Of a stretch of DNA of 64,000 nt, positions 7,808 to 16,322 are shown in pieces. The DNA is from CAZMCC01 sp964564695 (GTDB lineage: Bacteria; Planctomycetota; Phycisphaerae; Phycisphaerales; UBA1924). Location of the stretch: positions 1 through 64,000 of the forward strand of contig CAZMCC010000003.1 of assembly GCA_964564695.1 (NCBI GenBank). The letters are read 5' to 3'. The notes under the pieces are model-generated. The model was given only the letters and a program-made list of their open reading frames with translations, was not told the origin of the DNA and ran no database searches. How positions within the stretch are numbered: position 1 is the first letter of the stretch; every line of letters starts with the position of its first letter. The translations under genes were made by a program, and so were the position numbers.

Positions 7808-9280
7808 ATGCGATTCAAAGCAACGGCAGCGTTGAGTCTGGGCGCCGCGGCGGCGCTGGTGAGTGTGATGGGAACGGCGCCGCGAGTCGGCGCATCCAGC
7901 CACGCCGAGGCGCCGTACGTCAAGGAAGTCCCCAAGTGCGACGCCACGGACTTCTACATGTTCATGAGCTATGAGCCCGGTCGCGAGGAGTACGTCACGC
8001 TCATTGCGAACTACTACCCGCTCCAGGACCCCTACGGCGGGCCCAACTACTTCAACCTCGACTCGAGCGCCCTCTACCAGATCCACGTCGACAACAACGC
8101 CGACGCGGTCGAGGACATCACCTTCAGCTTCCGCTTCAACACCGAGAACCGCGACCTTGCCCTCGATATCGGCGGGCAGATGGTGTCGATCCCCCTCGTC
8201 AACGCGGGCGTGATCGGGCCGCTGGCCGAGCAGGATCAGTTCCTCAACGTCGCCGAGACGTACCGCCTCAACGTCGTCCGCGGCAACCGCTACACGGGGC
8301 AGTCGAGCCCGGCCGCGAACGCCGAGACGGGCGACACCGTCTTCCGCAAGCCGGCCGACAACATCGGCAACAAGTCGATCCCGGACTACGCGGCGTACGC
8401 GGCCGACCACATCTACACGCTCGACCTGCCGGGGTCGGACCTGCGGGGGCGCGTGTTCGTCGGGCAGCGCAAGGACCCGTTCGTGGTGAACCTGGGCGAG
8501 GTCTTCGACCTCGTGAACACGAACCCGCTCGGGCCGGAGAACGCGGAGATCGACGACCTGGCGGACAAGAACGTCACGTCGCTGATCCTCGAGATCCCCA
8601 AGAGCTACCTGGTCGCGGCGGGGAGCCTGGACCCGGTGATCGGCGGGTGGACGACGGCGAGCCTGCCGCGGACGCGCGTGCTCACGCCGAACCCGACGTT
8701 CGACAAGCCAGCGTCGGAGACGGGCGCGTGGACGCAGGTGTCGCGCCTGTCGATGCCGCTCGTGAACGAGGTGGTGATCGGCCTGAAGGACAAGAACAGG
8801 TTCAACGCGAGCGAGCCGCGGAACGACGGGCAGTTCCTGACGTACGTGACGAACCCGACGCTGCCGGCGCTCTTGAACATTCTGTTCGGCGTGACCGAGC
8901 CGTGCCTGCCGCGTGACGACCTTGTGGCGGTGTTCCTGACTGGCGTTCCCGGGCTGAACCAGCCCGTCGGCGTGACGCCGGGCGAGATGATGCGGATGAA
9001 CACGGCGATCCCGCCTTCGCCGAGCGGCAAGCAGAACCGCCTGGGCGTGATCGGCGGCGACGTGGCCGGCTTCCCGAACGGGCGTCGCCCCGGCGACGAC
9101 GTGGTGGACATCGAGCTGCGGGTCGTGCTCGGTGCGCTCTACGCCGACGCGGGCGTGCCGGGCGGGTGTGCGCCGCACGGGAACCTGCCGGTGACCGACG
9201 GGGCGTTCGTGGACTCGTCGTTCTTCTTCACGAGCTTCCCGTACGTGAAGACGCCGATCCCGGGGTCGCCGCGGAACTGA
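7808..9280 (+). CDS. DUF4331 domain exported protein
   Basis: This 490-residue secreted protein has a signal peptide (about residues 1-29) followed by the DUF4331 opening SSHAEAP...KCDATDFYMFMSYEPGR. The body is beta-rich and continues with DNNADAVEDITFSFRFN and a late segment FLTGVPGLNQPVGVTPGEMMRMN. DUF4331 proteins are widespread, secreted and of unknown function. ATG at 7808 fits the signal peptide and has GGAGCAG upstream; the longer open frame upstream lacks gene-like sequence. The DUF4198 gene follows in the same direction after 96 nt, suggesting a shared envelope role, though a hairpin lies between them. Confidence 0.88.
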   Translation: MRFKATAALSLGAAAALVSVMGTAPRVGASSHAEAPYVKEVPKCDATDFYMFMSYEPGREEYVTLIANYYPLQDPYGGPNYFNLDSSALYQIHVDNNADAVEDITFSFRFNTENRDLALDIGGQMVSIPLVNAGVIGPLAEQDQFLNVAETYRLNVVRGNRYTGQSSPAANAETGDTVFRKPADNIGNKSIPDYAAYAADHIYTLDLPGSDLRGRVFVGQRKDPFVVNLGEVFDLVNTNPLGPENAEIDDLADKNVTSLILEIPKSYLVAAGSLDPVIGGWTTASLPRTRVLTPNPTFDKPASETGAWTQVSRLSMPLVNEVVIGLKDKNRFNASEPRNDGQFLTYVTNPTLPALLNILFGVTEPCLPRDDLVAVFLTGVPGLNQPVGVTPGEMMRMNTAIPPSPSGKQNRLGVIGGDVAGFPNGRRPGDDVVDIELRVVLGALYADAGVPGGCAPHGNLPVTDGAFVDSSFFFTSFPYVKTPIPGSPRN

Positions 9281-9295
9281 TGAGGGAGAGAGGAC

Positions 9296-9334
9296 GGGGG
9301 TTCGAGGCGCCAAGGGCATGCGTCTCGAACCCCC
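9296..9334 (+). terminator. Hairpin after DUF4331 gene
   Basis: GGGGGTTCGAGGCGC at 9296-9310 pairs with GCGTCTCGAACCCCC at 9320-9334 (one mismatch, 9-nt loop). It starts 16 nt after the stop codon. The downstream T content is low, so it could be an attenuator or RNA stabiliser rather than an intrinsic terminator. Confidence 0.5.
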
Positions 9335-9376
9335 GACTCATTGAGACGCTTACACCTGGCATTACGGAGAAGGACC

Positions 9377-10279
9377 ATGACCGGCGCGACGACGACTCGT
9401 TGGGGCGGGCTTCTGGCGGCGGCGGGCGCGCTGGCGCTCGTGGGGGCGGCGGCGGCTCACGAATTCTGGATCGAGCCCGCGACCTTCCGCCCTCAGGTGG
9501 ACCAGAACGTCGCGATCCGCCACTTCGTCGGCGACGGGTTCCCCGGCGAGCCGCGCCCGCGCGATCCGCGCCGACTCGAGCGCTTCGTGGTCGCGGGCAC
9601 GGCGTGGGAAACGCCCATCCCCGGCGAGAACGGCGTCGATCCCGCGGGCGTGCACCGCTTCAGCCGTCCGGGCGTGCATGTGCTTGGATACCGGAGCACG
9701 CCGGTGTCGCACACGATGGAGGCGGAGAAGTTCGAGAAGTATCTGAAGGAGGAGGGGCTGGGCGAGATCGTGAAGCTGCGGGCCCAGCGGGGCGAGAGCG
9801 CCAAGCAGGGCCGCGAGATGTTCTCGCGGTGCGCGAAGTCGATCGTGAGCGTGGGACGCACGCTCAATGGCGACCAGGGCTACCTCCGCGACCTCAAGAT
9901 GCCGCTGGAGTTCACGCCGACGGAGAACCCGTACCTGAAGACTGTCGGGATGGAGTACGGCGTTCGCCTCACTCGGGACGGCACGCCCGCGGCCGGCGCG
10001 GTCGTGAAGGTCTTCTGCAAGGAGAAGCCGGGCGTGGCGGTCGACGTCACAACGGACGAAGCCGGCGTCGCCCGGTTCACGCCCGACAAGGCCGGCGTCT
10101 GGCTGGTGGGGAACGTCGCGATGCGTCCGGCCCCCGCCCCCCCCACGAGTGGCGACGGAACCTCGAACAAGGACGCCGACTGGGAGAGCATCTGGGCGTC
10201 GCTCACGTTTGAGGTGCTGCCGGCGGACGACGCAGGAAAGGCGGAAGCGCCTGGCGCAACGAAGCCTTCGGGGAGGTAA
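9377..10279 (+). CDS. DUF4198 domain exported protein
   Basis: This 300-residue protein has a signal peptide ending LALVGAAAAHEF. The mature part opens with HEFWIEPATFRP, a common start for DUF4198 proteins, some of which lie near metal transporters. The C-terminal half includes FTPTENPYL and a beta-sandwich segment GTPAAGAVVKVFCKEK...TTDEAGVARFTPDKAGVWLV, typical of DUF4198. ATG at 9377 has AGAAGGA just upstream. Likely periplasmic; no enzyme motif is seen. The pairing with DUF4331 suggests joint function, but this is inference. Confidence 0.85.
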   Translation: MTGATTTRWGGLLAAAGALALVGAAAAHEFWIEPATFRPQVDQNVAIRHFVGDGFPGEPRPRDPRRLERFVVAGTAWETPIPGENGVDPAGVHRFSRPGVHVLGYRSTPVSHTMEAEKFEKYLKEEGLGEIVKLRAQRGESAKQGREMFSRCAKSIVSVGRTLNGDQGYLRDLKMPLEFTPTENPYLKTVGMEYGVRLTRDGTPAAGAVVKVFCKEKPGVAVDVTTDEAGVARFTPDKAGVWLVGNVAMRPAPAPPTSGDGTSNKDADWESIWASLTFEVLPADDAGKAEAPGATKPSGR

Positions 10280-10340
10280 GGCTGCTACGATCCCCGCGGC
10301 GTCAACGCCCACGAACGCTCGGTAGGGGTTTGGGGGCTCG

Positions 10341-11240
10341 GTGGGGGTGGACGCCGGTTTTGCCCGCGACATGACGACGATTGCTGTACGGACAAGTCGG
10401 CCGCCGCGTGTGATGGAGGCGCTCAGCCCGTTCACGCTTGCGCGGAATCTGTGGGAGTATCGGGAGCTGATCAAGCAGTTCTCGGTTCGGGAAACGGTCG
10501 CCCGATATAAGGGGACGCACCTTGGTCTGGCGTGGGCGGTGGGGCAGCCGCTGCTGACGCTGACGGTGTTCACGTTCATCTTCTCGACGGTCTTCAAGAT
10601 CAAGTGGGGGACCGAACTCTCCGGCGAGACGAAGATCGACTACGCCCTGCACTTCTTCGCGGGGCTGGTGATGTACTCGGTGTTCTCGGAGACGGTCGGC
10701 CGGGCGCCGGGGCTGATCCTCGAGAAGCCCAACTTTGTCCGCAAGGTGGTGTTCCCGCTCGAGATCCTGCCGGTGGCGGCGCTCGGGGCGTCGATGATCT
10801 ATGCGCTGGTGAGCGTGGTGGTGCTGCTGGTCGCGGCGCTGCTGCTCGCGGGGCGGTTCTCCGTCACGCTGTGGCTGTTCCCGCTGACGCTGGTGCCGCT
10901 GACAGCCCTGACGCTGGGGCTGAGCTGGTTCCTGTGCTCGATGGGCGTGTTCGTGCGCGACATCAAGACGGTGGTGGCGGTGCTGCTGCAGCTCCTGTTC
11001 TTCGTGACGCCGATCATGTTCCCGCTCGGGCTCGTGCAGGAGAGGCTGGGGGAATACGCGTGGGCGATGTATCTCAACCCCCTGACGCCGATCCTCGAGG
11101 ACGGGCGGCGCACGCTGCTGCTCGGTGAGCAGCCGCACTGGCTGGGGCTGGGGATCTCGACGGCGGTCGGGCTGTTCATCATGCAGACGGGGTATGCGTG
11201 GTTCCGGCGCAGCCGGCAGGGGTTCGCCGATGTCCTTTAG
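10341..11240 (+). CDS. wzm: ABC-2 type polysaccharide export permease (Wzm-like)
   Basis: This protein of up to 299 residues is the membrane part of a polysaccharide ABC exporter. The amphipathic N-terminal segment LWEYRELIKQFSVRETVARY leads into KGTHLGLAWAVGQPLLTL, the classic ABC-2/Wzm start, followed by six hydrophobic helices. The start is uncertain: GTG 10341, ATG 10371 and ATG 10410 are all in frame, and the conserved part begins after the last. The gene overlaps wzt by 11 nt, so the products are made together. It probably exports an O-antigen- or capsule-like glycan; the biosynthetic genes are not in this window. Confidence 0.88.
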   Translation: MGVDAGFARDMTTIAVRTSRPPRVMEALSPFTLARNLWEYRELIKQFSVRETVARYKGTHLGLAWAVGQPLLTLTVFTFIFSTVFKIKWGTELSGETKIDYALHFFAGLVMYSVFSETVGRAPGLILEKPNFVRKVVFPLEILPVAALGASMIYALVSVVVLLVAALLLAGRFSVTLWLFPLTLVPLTALTLGLSWFLCSMGVFVRDIKTVVAVLLQLLFFVTPIMFPLGLVQERLGEYAWAMYLNPLTPILEDGRRTLLLGEQPHWLGLGISTAVGLFIMQTGYAWFRRSRQGFADVL

Positions 11241-12594
11241 CCCGCCTCAGAACGCGAAGCGGGACCGCAGCGAGCCCGTGCTGAGCGTGCGCAACGTCAG
11301 CAAGTGCTACCACATGTACGACAAGCCGCGCGACCGGCTGAAGCAGGCGGTGCGGCGAGGCGGAAAGCAGTACTTTCGCGAGTTCTGGGCCCTCAAGGAC
11401 GTGTCGTTCGACCTGTTCCCGGGCGAGGCGATCGGCGTCGTGGGGCGGAACGGGTCGGGCAAGAGCACGATGCTGCAGATCATCGCGGGCACGCTCTCGC
11501 CGACGCACGGCGAGGTGATCGTTCGCGGGCGCATCTCGGCGCTGCTCGAGCTGGGGTCGGGGTTCAACCCGGAGTTCACGGGCAGAGAGAACGTGTTCCT
11601 GTACGGGGCGATCCTCGGGATCCCGCGCAAGGAGATGCTCCGCCGCTTCGACGAGATCGCGGACTTCGCCGAGATCGGGCAGTTTATCGAGCAGCCTGTA
11701 AAGACATACTCAAGTGGCATGCACGCCCGGCTGGCGTTCAGCGTGGCCGTGAGCGTGAACCCGGACATTCTGATTCTGGATGAGATCCTGGCCGTGGGCG
11801 ACATCGCGTTCCAGCAGAAGTGCGTCGGGAAGATGTTCAAGCTCGTGGAGAGCGGCGTGACGCTGCTGTTCGTGAGCCACGCGCCCGACGCGGTGAAGAG
11901 CATCTGCAAGAAGGGCCTGTTCCTGCGCGACGGGAAGCTGGCGCACCTGGGCTCGGCCGAGGAGGCCGTGGACCGGTACTTCAACTACGTCCGCGACCAG
12001 GTGAACGCCCACGCGCAGCAGCACCAGCCGGTGGCGGCGCTCAAGACGAGCGTCGACGGGCGGACCGAAGTCGACGCGACCGCCCGCTACGGCACGGGGC
12101 ACATGCAGGTCGACAGCGTGCGCCTGCTCGACGACCGCGGGCGCATCGCCGAGGCGTTCACCTACGGCGAGCACATCACCGTCGAGGTCGTCGTCAAGGC
12201 CCTCGTCGAGCTCGACAAGCTCGATGTGCACTTCGCGGTCCGCGACAGCGTGGGCGTCGACCTCTTCGGCACAGGCACCGCCGACGAGCACGTGCACTTC
12301 CCCACGCTCCACACCGGGTCGCGCACGAGCGTGAAGTTCCGGTTCCTCAACACGCTCCGCGGCGGCCCGTACGGCGTGAGCGTGACGCTCTCGCGCCTGC
12401 CGGAGAACCTCGACGTGGGCGGCGTGACGCTCGACCACGTGACGGCCGTGGCGGGGTTCACCTGCATCCCCGATCCGCTGCGGATGGTGCACTACAAGGT
12501 GTACAACCCGACGCAGGTGTCGTGGGGCGGGGTGGAAGAGCCTGTCGCGCCCGCGATCACGGTGACGCCGGAAGCGGCGCCGGCACGGGCGTGA
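11230..12594 (+). CDS. wzt: ABC polysaccharide exporter ATPase with C-terminal glycan-recognition domain (Wzt-like)
   Basis: This 454-residue protein pairs with the overlapping permease gene. The N-terminal ATPase has Walker A GRNGSGKST, the Wzt-type signature TYSSGMHARLAFSVA in place of LSGGQ, Walker B ILILDEILAVGD and an H-loop VSHAPD. Residues from about 285 on form an extra beta-rich domain like the Wzt C-terminal domain that reads the glycan end before export. ATG at 11230 lies inside the permease stop region. The 3' end overlaps the convergent thioredoxin-like gene by 38 nt. Confidence 0.9.
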   Translation: MSFSPPQNAKRDRSEPVLSVRNVSKCYHMYDKPRDRLKQAVRRGGKQYFREFWALKDVSFDLFPGEAIGVVGRNGSGKSTMLQIIAGTLSPTHGEVIVRGRISALLELGSGFNPEFTGRENVFLYGAILGIPRKEMLRRFDEIADFAEIGQFIEQPVKTYSSGMHARLAFSVAVSVNPDILILDEILAVGDIAFQQKCVGKMFKLVESGVTLLFVSHAPDAVKSICKKGLFLRDGKLAHLGSAEEAVDRYFNYVRDQVNAHAQQHQPVAALKTSVDGRTEVDATARYGTGHMQVDSVRLLDDRGRIAEAFTYGEHITVEVVVKALVELDKLDVHFAVRDSVGVDLFGTGTADEHVHFPTLHTGSRTSVKFRFLNTLRGGPYGVSVTLSRLPENLDVGGVTLDHVTAVAGFTCIPDPLRMVHYKVYNPTQVSWGGVEEPVAPAITVTPEAAPARA

Positions 12595-13708
12595 GGTGAT
12601 TCGACGGCTGAGCGGCGATGCGGGCGATCGCGGCGTCGACTTCGGACGCGGCGAATCGTGATCGCAGCACGCGCTCGACTTCAGCGGCGTCGGCGGCGCG
12701 GCCGGAGGCGAGGCACTCGGCGCGGAGCGTGGCGAGCGTGCGGATGTCGTCGGCGCTCGTGCGATCGGCCTGGGCGCGCTGCCACGGCGTGAAGCCCGAG
12801 CGGTCGTCGGCGTAGAACGCGGCCCATGTGCCGACGCTCGGCGATGAGAGGTCGACGAGCTTGAGCAGCGCGGAGCCCTGGTTGTCCTCGGCGAGGCGGA
12901 CGGGGAGCGTGTAGGTGAACGTGTGGTCGGCGATGGCCTTGGCCGCGGCGGTGTCGCCGGACATCAGCACTTGGGCGACCTCCGGGGAACGGCCCATGGC
13001 GGTGGCGAGCTCGGCCCAGGCGCCGCGGGTCCGGGGGTTGCTCGAGGTGGATTCGAGGGTTTGGAGGACGTCGTTGAGGGGGCTGAGGTTGACGCCGCGG
13101 GCGCGGAGGGCGCGGGTGGCGCGGTGGGCGGCGACAAGGGTGAAGGGGTCGGTTTCGAGCCACATGGCGTTGAGGAGCGCGATTTCGCGGTCGGTGTCGC
13201 CTTCGCGCTCGAGGGCGGCGACGAACTCGGATTGGATCATCGCTCTGGCCTGGTCGTCGCGGCGCGACTGGGCGCCCGCGAGCAGGGCGGCGAGGCGGTC
13301 GGAGGCGGGGACGCCCGATTTCACGGACCGGATGAAGGCGGCGAGAGCCGTGGGGTCGGCGTAGCCGGTGAGGCGGTCGACTTCCTTGTCGACGCCTCCC
13401 CCCATCGCCACGATCGCGAGCGTGGTGGGGACGGCGTTCACGTTGTGGCGGAGCGAGAATTCGACGCTCCCGTCGGCGTCGAGCTGGTGGAACGTCGTGT
13501 TCGAGTCCAGCAGCGCCGAGACGCGCGGGTCGGACCAGCTCGCTTCCATGCGACGGCATGGCTCGCACCACTCAGCGTGGATGTCGAAAAACGTAACGTT
13601 GGCCGGAGGCGCCGGCGGGTCGTCGGCCGCGGGCTTCGTCGGGGCGCACGACGAAGTCAGAGCCGCGAGGGTGAGTGTGCAGGCGAGGGTGAAGCGGCGG
13701 CGGTGCAC
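12557..13708 (-). CDS. Thioredoxin-domain envelope protein, probable lipoprotein
   Basis: This 383-residue protein starts with a signal sequence (FTLACTLTLAALTSSCAPTK) whose Cys suggests a lipid anchor, although the lipobox is imperfect. A thioredoxin fold follows with the redox motif AEWCEPCRRME (WCxPC) and the cis-proline segment VNAVPTTLAI. Residues from about 145 on are helical and hold TPR-like repeats (ALEREGDTDREIALLNAMWL). GTG 13708 is preceded by GGGAGA. A reductase or disulfide-handling role in the envelope is likely. It lies directly downstream of three secreted Cys-rich proteins on the same strand, which could be clients. The start overlaps the upstream membrane gene by 52 nt. Confidence 0.75.
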   Translation of the reverse strand: MHRRRFTLACTLTLAALTSSCAPTKPAADDPPAPPANVTFFDIHAEWCEPCRRMEASWSDPRVSALLDSNTTFHQLDADGSVEFSLRHNVNAVPTTLAIVAMGGGVDKEVDRLTGYADPTALAAFIRSVKSGVPASDRLAALLAGAQSRRDDQARAMIQSEFVAALEREGDTDREIALLNAMWLETDPFTLVAAHRATRALRARGVNLSPLNDVLQTLESTSSNPRTRGAWAELATAMGRSPEVAQVLMSGDTAAAKAIADHTFTYTLPVRLAEDNQGSALLKLVDLSSPSVGTWAAFYADDRSGFTPWQRAQADRTSADDIRTLATLRAECLASGRAADAAEVERVLRSRFAASEVDAAIARIAAQPSNHLTPVPAPLPASP

Positions 13709-14235
13709 GTGAGGTCTCCCGCTTGGGCGGTGCTTTGGGTGCGCTGCCGCGTGCACTCGCGCCCAACCCCCCTCACCCAGCGTACACACCAGATGAAGGC
13801 GCCGACGTAGAGCACGAACGTGCCGGGGATGTGGCCCCAGTTCCAGCTCGGCACGTGCGGGTGCAGCGCGAACGACAGGAGCACGTTCGCGGTGATGAGG
13901 ACGCTGACGACGATCGCGTACGGGATGAACGCCCTGAGGAACCGGCGCGGCGACGGATGGGCGGCGGCCATCAGCACCGCCGCGCTGATCCACAGGTTCG
14001 TCGGCGTGCACCAGTGGCCGACGCTGTAGAGACGCTCCCCCCCCGCACCCCCCACCCCCCCCACATCGGCGATCAGAAAGCCGGGCCCGGCGTCGCGAGC
14101 GTCGAACCCGGCTGCGTAAGCAAGAGCGATGTAGATCTGGCGGAAGAGTTCGGACGTGGCGCCGGTGATCGTCGCCGCGAGGCTGACGACGATCACGAGC
14201 GCAGGCGCGGGGATCCAGGCGTAACGCGTCGGCAT
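13657..14235 (-). CDS. Small multi-pass membrane protein, unknown function
   Basis: I do not recognise the family. This 192-residue protein has four or five hydrophobic segments: PAPALVIVVSLAATITGA at the N-terminus, LWISAAVLMAAA, IPYAIVVSVLITANVLLSFA and IPGTFVLYVGAFIWCVRW. A Gly-rich loop (VGGVGGAGG) is encoded by C-runs. The last 30 residues are hydrophilic and encoded in the overlap with the thioredoxin-like gene, so the true end may have been extended by frameshift. ATG 14235 starts at a clean N-terminus. It lies between the thioredoxin-like gene and the Cys-rich paralogs on the same strand. Confidence 0.6.
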   Translation of the reverse strand: MPTRYAWIPAPALVIVVSLAATITGATSELFRQIYIALAYAAGFDARDAGPGFLIADVGGVGGAGGERLYSVGHWCTPTNLWISAAVLMAAAHPSPRRFLRAFIPYAIVVSVLITANVLLSFALHPHVPSWNWGHIPGTFVLYVGAFIWCVRWVRGVGRECTRQRTQSTAQAGDLTCTAAASPSPAHSPSRL

Positions 14236-14258
14236 GGGTGGAAAGAGAGGTCTGCGCG

Positions 14259-15044
14259 TCACGCGGCGAGCGAGCGCCGGAGGAAGAGGCTCGCGAAGCC
14301 CGCGGCGGCGAGCAGGGCGAGGCCGAGCTCGCGGCTGCCGCAACTGGGCGGGCACGGGTCCATCCACTTGCAGTTGCCGAAGGCGGCGAGGGACAGTTCG
14401 GCGGGCTGGCCGGGCTGGCCGGGCTGGCCGGGCTGGCCGGGCTCGGCGGGTTCGGCGGGCTGCGCGAGGGCACACGGGTCGGGCGTGCACGGGGTCTGCG
14501 CGAAGCACGCGGTGGTCAGGCACCCGGCGGGGTTGGAGGTGCCGTCGGAGCAGGCGCAGCGGCACTCCTTCTTGGTGATATCGGGGACGGGGTCGATGAT
14601 CTGGCCGTCGATGATCTCGGCGTGAACATGACGGAAGTCGTACCACTGGGTGGGCATGGTGGTGCGGTTGCCGTTGCTGTTGCGGACGACCTCGAGGGCG
14701 CCGAAGACACCGCTGTCGGAGACGGTTGATGGGGTGAGGGTGTATTCGAGGCGGTCGAAGGGGCCGTGGAGGGTCATGTCGACGGTGTTGTCGTCGACAA
14801 CGCCGAAGGAGAGCGCACCGGAGCGGAGGATCTTGCCGTCCGCGCGGTTCACGACGGCGTAGTGGTCCCCCAGGACGTACATGTCGACGTTGTCGCCGTA
14901 GGGGAAGCGGCCGACGCCGGGCTTTTCGTCTTCAAAGGGGAAGCCGAAGGCGGCGAGGCGGTCAACGACGCTCGGGGCGTCCTGGGCTTGAGCAAGGGTC
15001 GCGAGCGCGCAGAGGCAGGCGAGAGCGGCGAAGGTGTGTTTCAT
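14259..15044 (-). CDS. Secreted Cys-rich protein, tandem paralog 1, with CGSxELGLALLAAA tail
   Basis: No known family is recognised. This 261-residue protein has a signal peptide (TFAALACLCALATLAQAQ). The roughly 150-residue domain opens DRLAAFGFPFEDEKPGVGR and contains YAVVNRADGKILRSGALSF and WYDFRHVHAE. A Cys-rich stretch follows (KKECRCACSDGTSNPAGC), then a linker of PAEP/GQP repeats encoded by tandem GGGCTGGCC DNA. The tail is WMDPCPPSCGSRELGLALLA then a basic FLRR end. This looks like a C-terminal sorting or anchoring signal but is not the PEP-CTERM form. Two paralogs lie just upstream on the same strand. ATG 15044 starts exactly at the signal peptide, with an AG-rich region upstream. 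Confidence 0.8.
   Translation of the reverse strand: MKHTFAALACLCALATLAQAQDAPSVVDRLAAFGFPFEDEKPGVGRFPYGDNVDMYVLGDHYAVVNRADGKILRSGALSFGVVDDNTVDMTLHGPFDRLEYTLTPSTVSDSGVFGALEVVRNSNGNRTTMPTQWYDFRHVHAEIIDGQIIDPVPDITKKECRCACSDGTSNPAGCLTTACFAQTPCTPDPCALAQPAEPAEPGQPGQPGQPGQPAELSLAAFGNCKWMDPCPPSCGSRELGLALLAAAGFASLFLRRSLAA
14400..14440 (-). repeat. In-gene tandem repeat encoding Gly-Gln-Pro units
   Basis: Four consecutive copies of the 9-nt unit CGGGCTGGC (plus strand) encode the GQP repeats in paralog 1. The equivalent place in paralog 2 (15368-15412) has a different 9-nt unit that encodes PAE repeats. Unit number can change by slippage without breaking the frame. Confidence 0.75.
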
Positions 15045-15228
15045 GGGCAACTCTCCGATGGAAGGACAAACCCCCGAGGAGCCGCCGGTGGCGCCAACGA
15101 GGGGGTGAGGGGATCTCAACGGGCACATGCGTACCGGTCACGGGGGAGCACATATTCTCCTCGCGCACCATCACGGGTTCGACGCGGGGTGCTTGCACCG
15201 CGGCGGGCGCGTGGGTGTCGTCGGCGGG

Positions 15229-15993
15229 TCAGGCCGCGCAGGTCGTGCGGCGCAGGAACATGGCCCCGACGCCCGCGGCGGCGAGCAGGGCGAGGCCGAG
15301 CTCGCGGCTGCCGCAGTCGGGCGGGCAGGGGTCCATCCACTTGCAGGTGCCGGCGGCAAGGGCCATCTCGGCGGGCTCAGCGGGCTCAGCGGGCTCCGCG
15401 GGCTCGGCGGGGGCCGCGCAGGGGTCGCCGGTGCAGGGGTTCTGCCAGCGGCACATGTCGGGGGTGCAGCCGGTGGGGTTCGACGTGCCGTTGGGGCAGG
15501 CGCAGCGGCACTCCTTCTTGGAGACGTCGCCGGTGATCGGGATGATCTCGCCGTCGACGAGCTCGGCGTGAACGTGCGTGAAGTCGTACCACTCGGGGGA
15601 CCTGAGCGTGACGTTGCCGTTGCTGTTGCGGATGGCGCTGCTGTCGGCGTAGAGCCCGCTGTCGGAGACGTCGGCGGAGGTGAAGGTGTATTCGATGCGG
15701 TCGTACCCGCCGTGCATGGTCATCTGGATGGTGTTGTCGTCGACGACGCCGAAGGAGAGCGAACCGGAGCGGAGGACCTTGCCGTCGGAGTGGTTAACGA
15801 CGGCGTAGTGGTCTTCGAGGACGTAGAGGTCGAGCCGGTCGCCCAGTGACACGCGCCCGACGCCGGGCTTGTTGCCCTCGAGGGGGAATCCGAACGCCAC
15901 GAGGCGGTCGATGGCCGTGGGAGCGTCCTGAGCCTGTGCGGCGGAAGCGGCGAGCGAGCAGACGCAGGCGACGGCGGCGAGAGCGAGTTTCAT
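15229..15993 (-). CDS. Secreted Cys-rich protein, tandem paralog 2
   Basis: This 254-residue paralog of the next gene has the signal peptide KLALAAVACVCSLAASAAQA. Its domain has DRLVAFGFPLEGNKPGVGR, YAVVNHSDGKVLRSGSLSF and WYDFTHVHAE, with the Cys block KKECRCACPNGTSNPTGC. A PAE-repeat linker then leads to the tail WMDPCPPDCGSRELGLALLA ending in FLRR. The gene has its own promoter-like element (16149-16176) with a leader of about 150 nt, as does paralog 3, so the copies may be expressed separately. Function unknown; probably exported and held at the envelope by the C-terminal helix. Confidence 0.82.
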   Translation of the reverse strand: MKLALAAVACVCSLAASAAQAQDAPTAIDRLVAFGFPLEGNKPGVGRVSLGDRLDLYVLEDHYAVVNHSDGKVLRSGSLSFGVVDDNTIQMTMHGGYDRIEYTFTSADVSDSGLYADSSAIRNSNGNVTLRSPEWYDFTHVHAELVDGEIIPITGDVSKKECRCACPNGTSNPTGCTPDMCRWQNPCTGDPCAAPAEPAEPAEPAEPAEMALAAGTCKWMDPCPPDCGSRELGLALLAAAGVGAMFLRRTTCAA

Positions 15994-16011
15994 GGCAACC
16001 CTCCGATCCAA

Positions 16012-16322
16012 AGGAACACCCCGCGCCGCCGGAACCGGCGACGTTCAGTCGGAGTGTAATTATCAACGCAGGTACGAACGGAACGTGTTACGGACATACT
16101 TATCAACTTACAACGTGTGTTGAGTGCACACGTGATCGATTCTCGGACAACCTACTTCGGGCGTGCACGGCGTCAAGGGGGGAGTATCACGAATTCGTCT
16201 TCGCGCACAATCACGAGGCAAGGCCGCGCCGCGGGACCACAAAGTTGGGGAAGGCGGCGCGGCGGCCCCTCCCCCCTCCCTCCCCCCCCTCCCCCGGACG
16301 GGTGAGACGCCCCCCCACCGGG
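16012..16322. other. Intergenic region between paralogs 2 and 3
   Basis: This 311-nt gap is partly AT-richer than the genes. It holds the leader and promoter-like element of paralog 2 and a block (about 16175-16213) shared with the upstream regions of the other two paralogs. The part at 16255-16310 is a C-rich low-complexity tract with no gene. Confidence 0.6.
16149..16215 (-). promoter_or_regulatory. Promoter-like element of paralog 2 with shared upstream block
   Basis: On the minus strand TTGACG (16176-16171), a 16-nt spacer and TAGGTT (16154-16149) form a sigma70-like promoter about 155 nt before the ATG at 15993. Just upstream, a block containing GAATTC and TCGCGCACAATCACGA is conserved before paralog 3 (17206-17245) and partly before paralog 1 (about 15148-15178). 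The block is a candidate activator site. Confidence 0.55.

Noticed and set aside
9296..9334. GGTTCGAG-containing hairpin that resembles a tRNA T-arm
   Set aside because: No acceptor stem, anticodon arm or D-arm can be built around it; it is a simple 15-nt inverted repeat.
14400..14455. Short tandem repeat taken as a possible CRISPR
   Set aside because: The unit is 9 nt with no spacers and lies inside a coding frame, giving GQP repeats.
12557..14473. 638-codon open frame joining the thioredoxin-like protein to an upstream Pro/Ser-rich stretch
   Set aside because: The upstream part is the shifted frame of the membrane protein and the Pro-repeat paralog; GTG 13708 starts a proper signal peptide.
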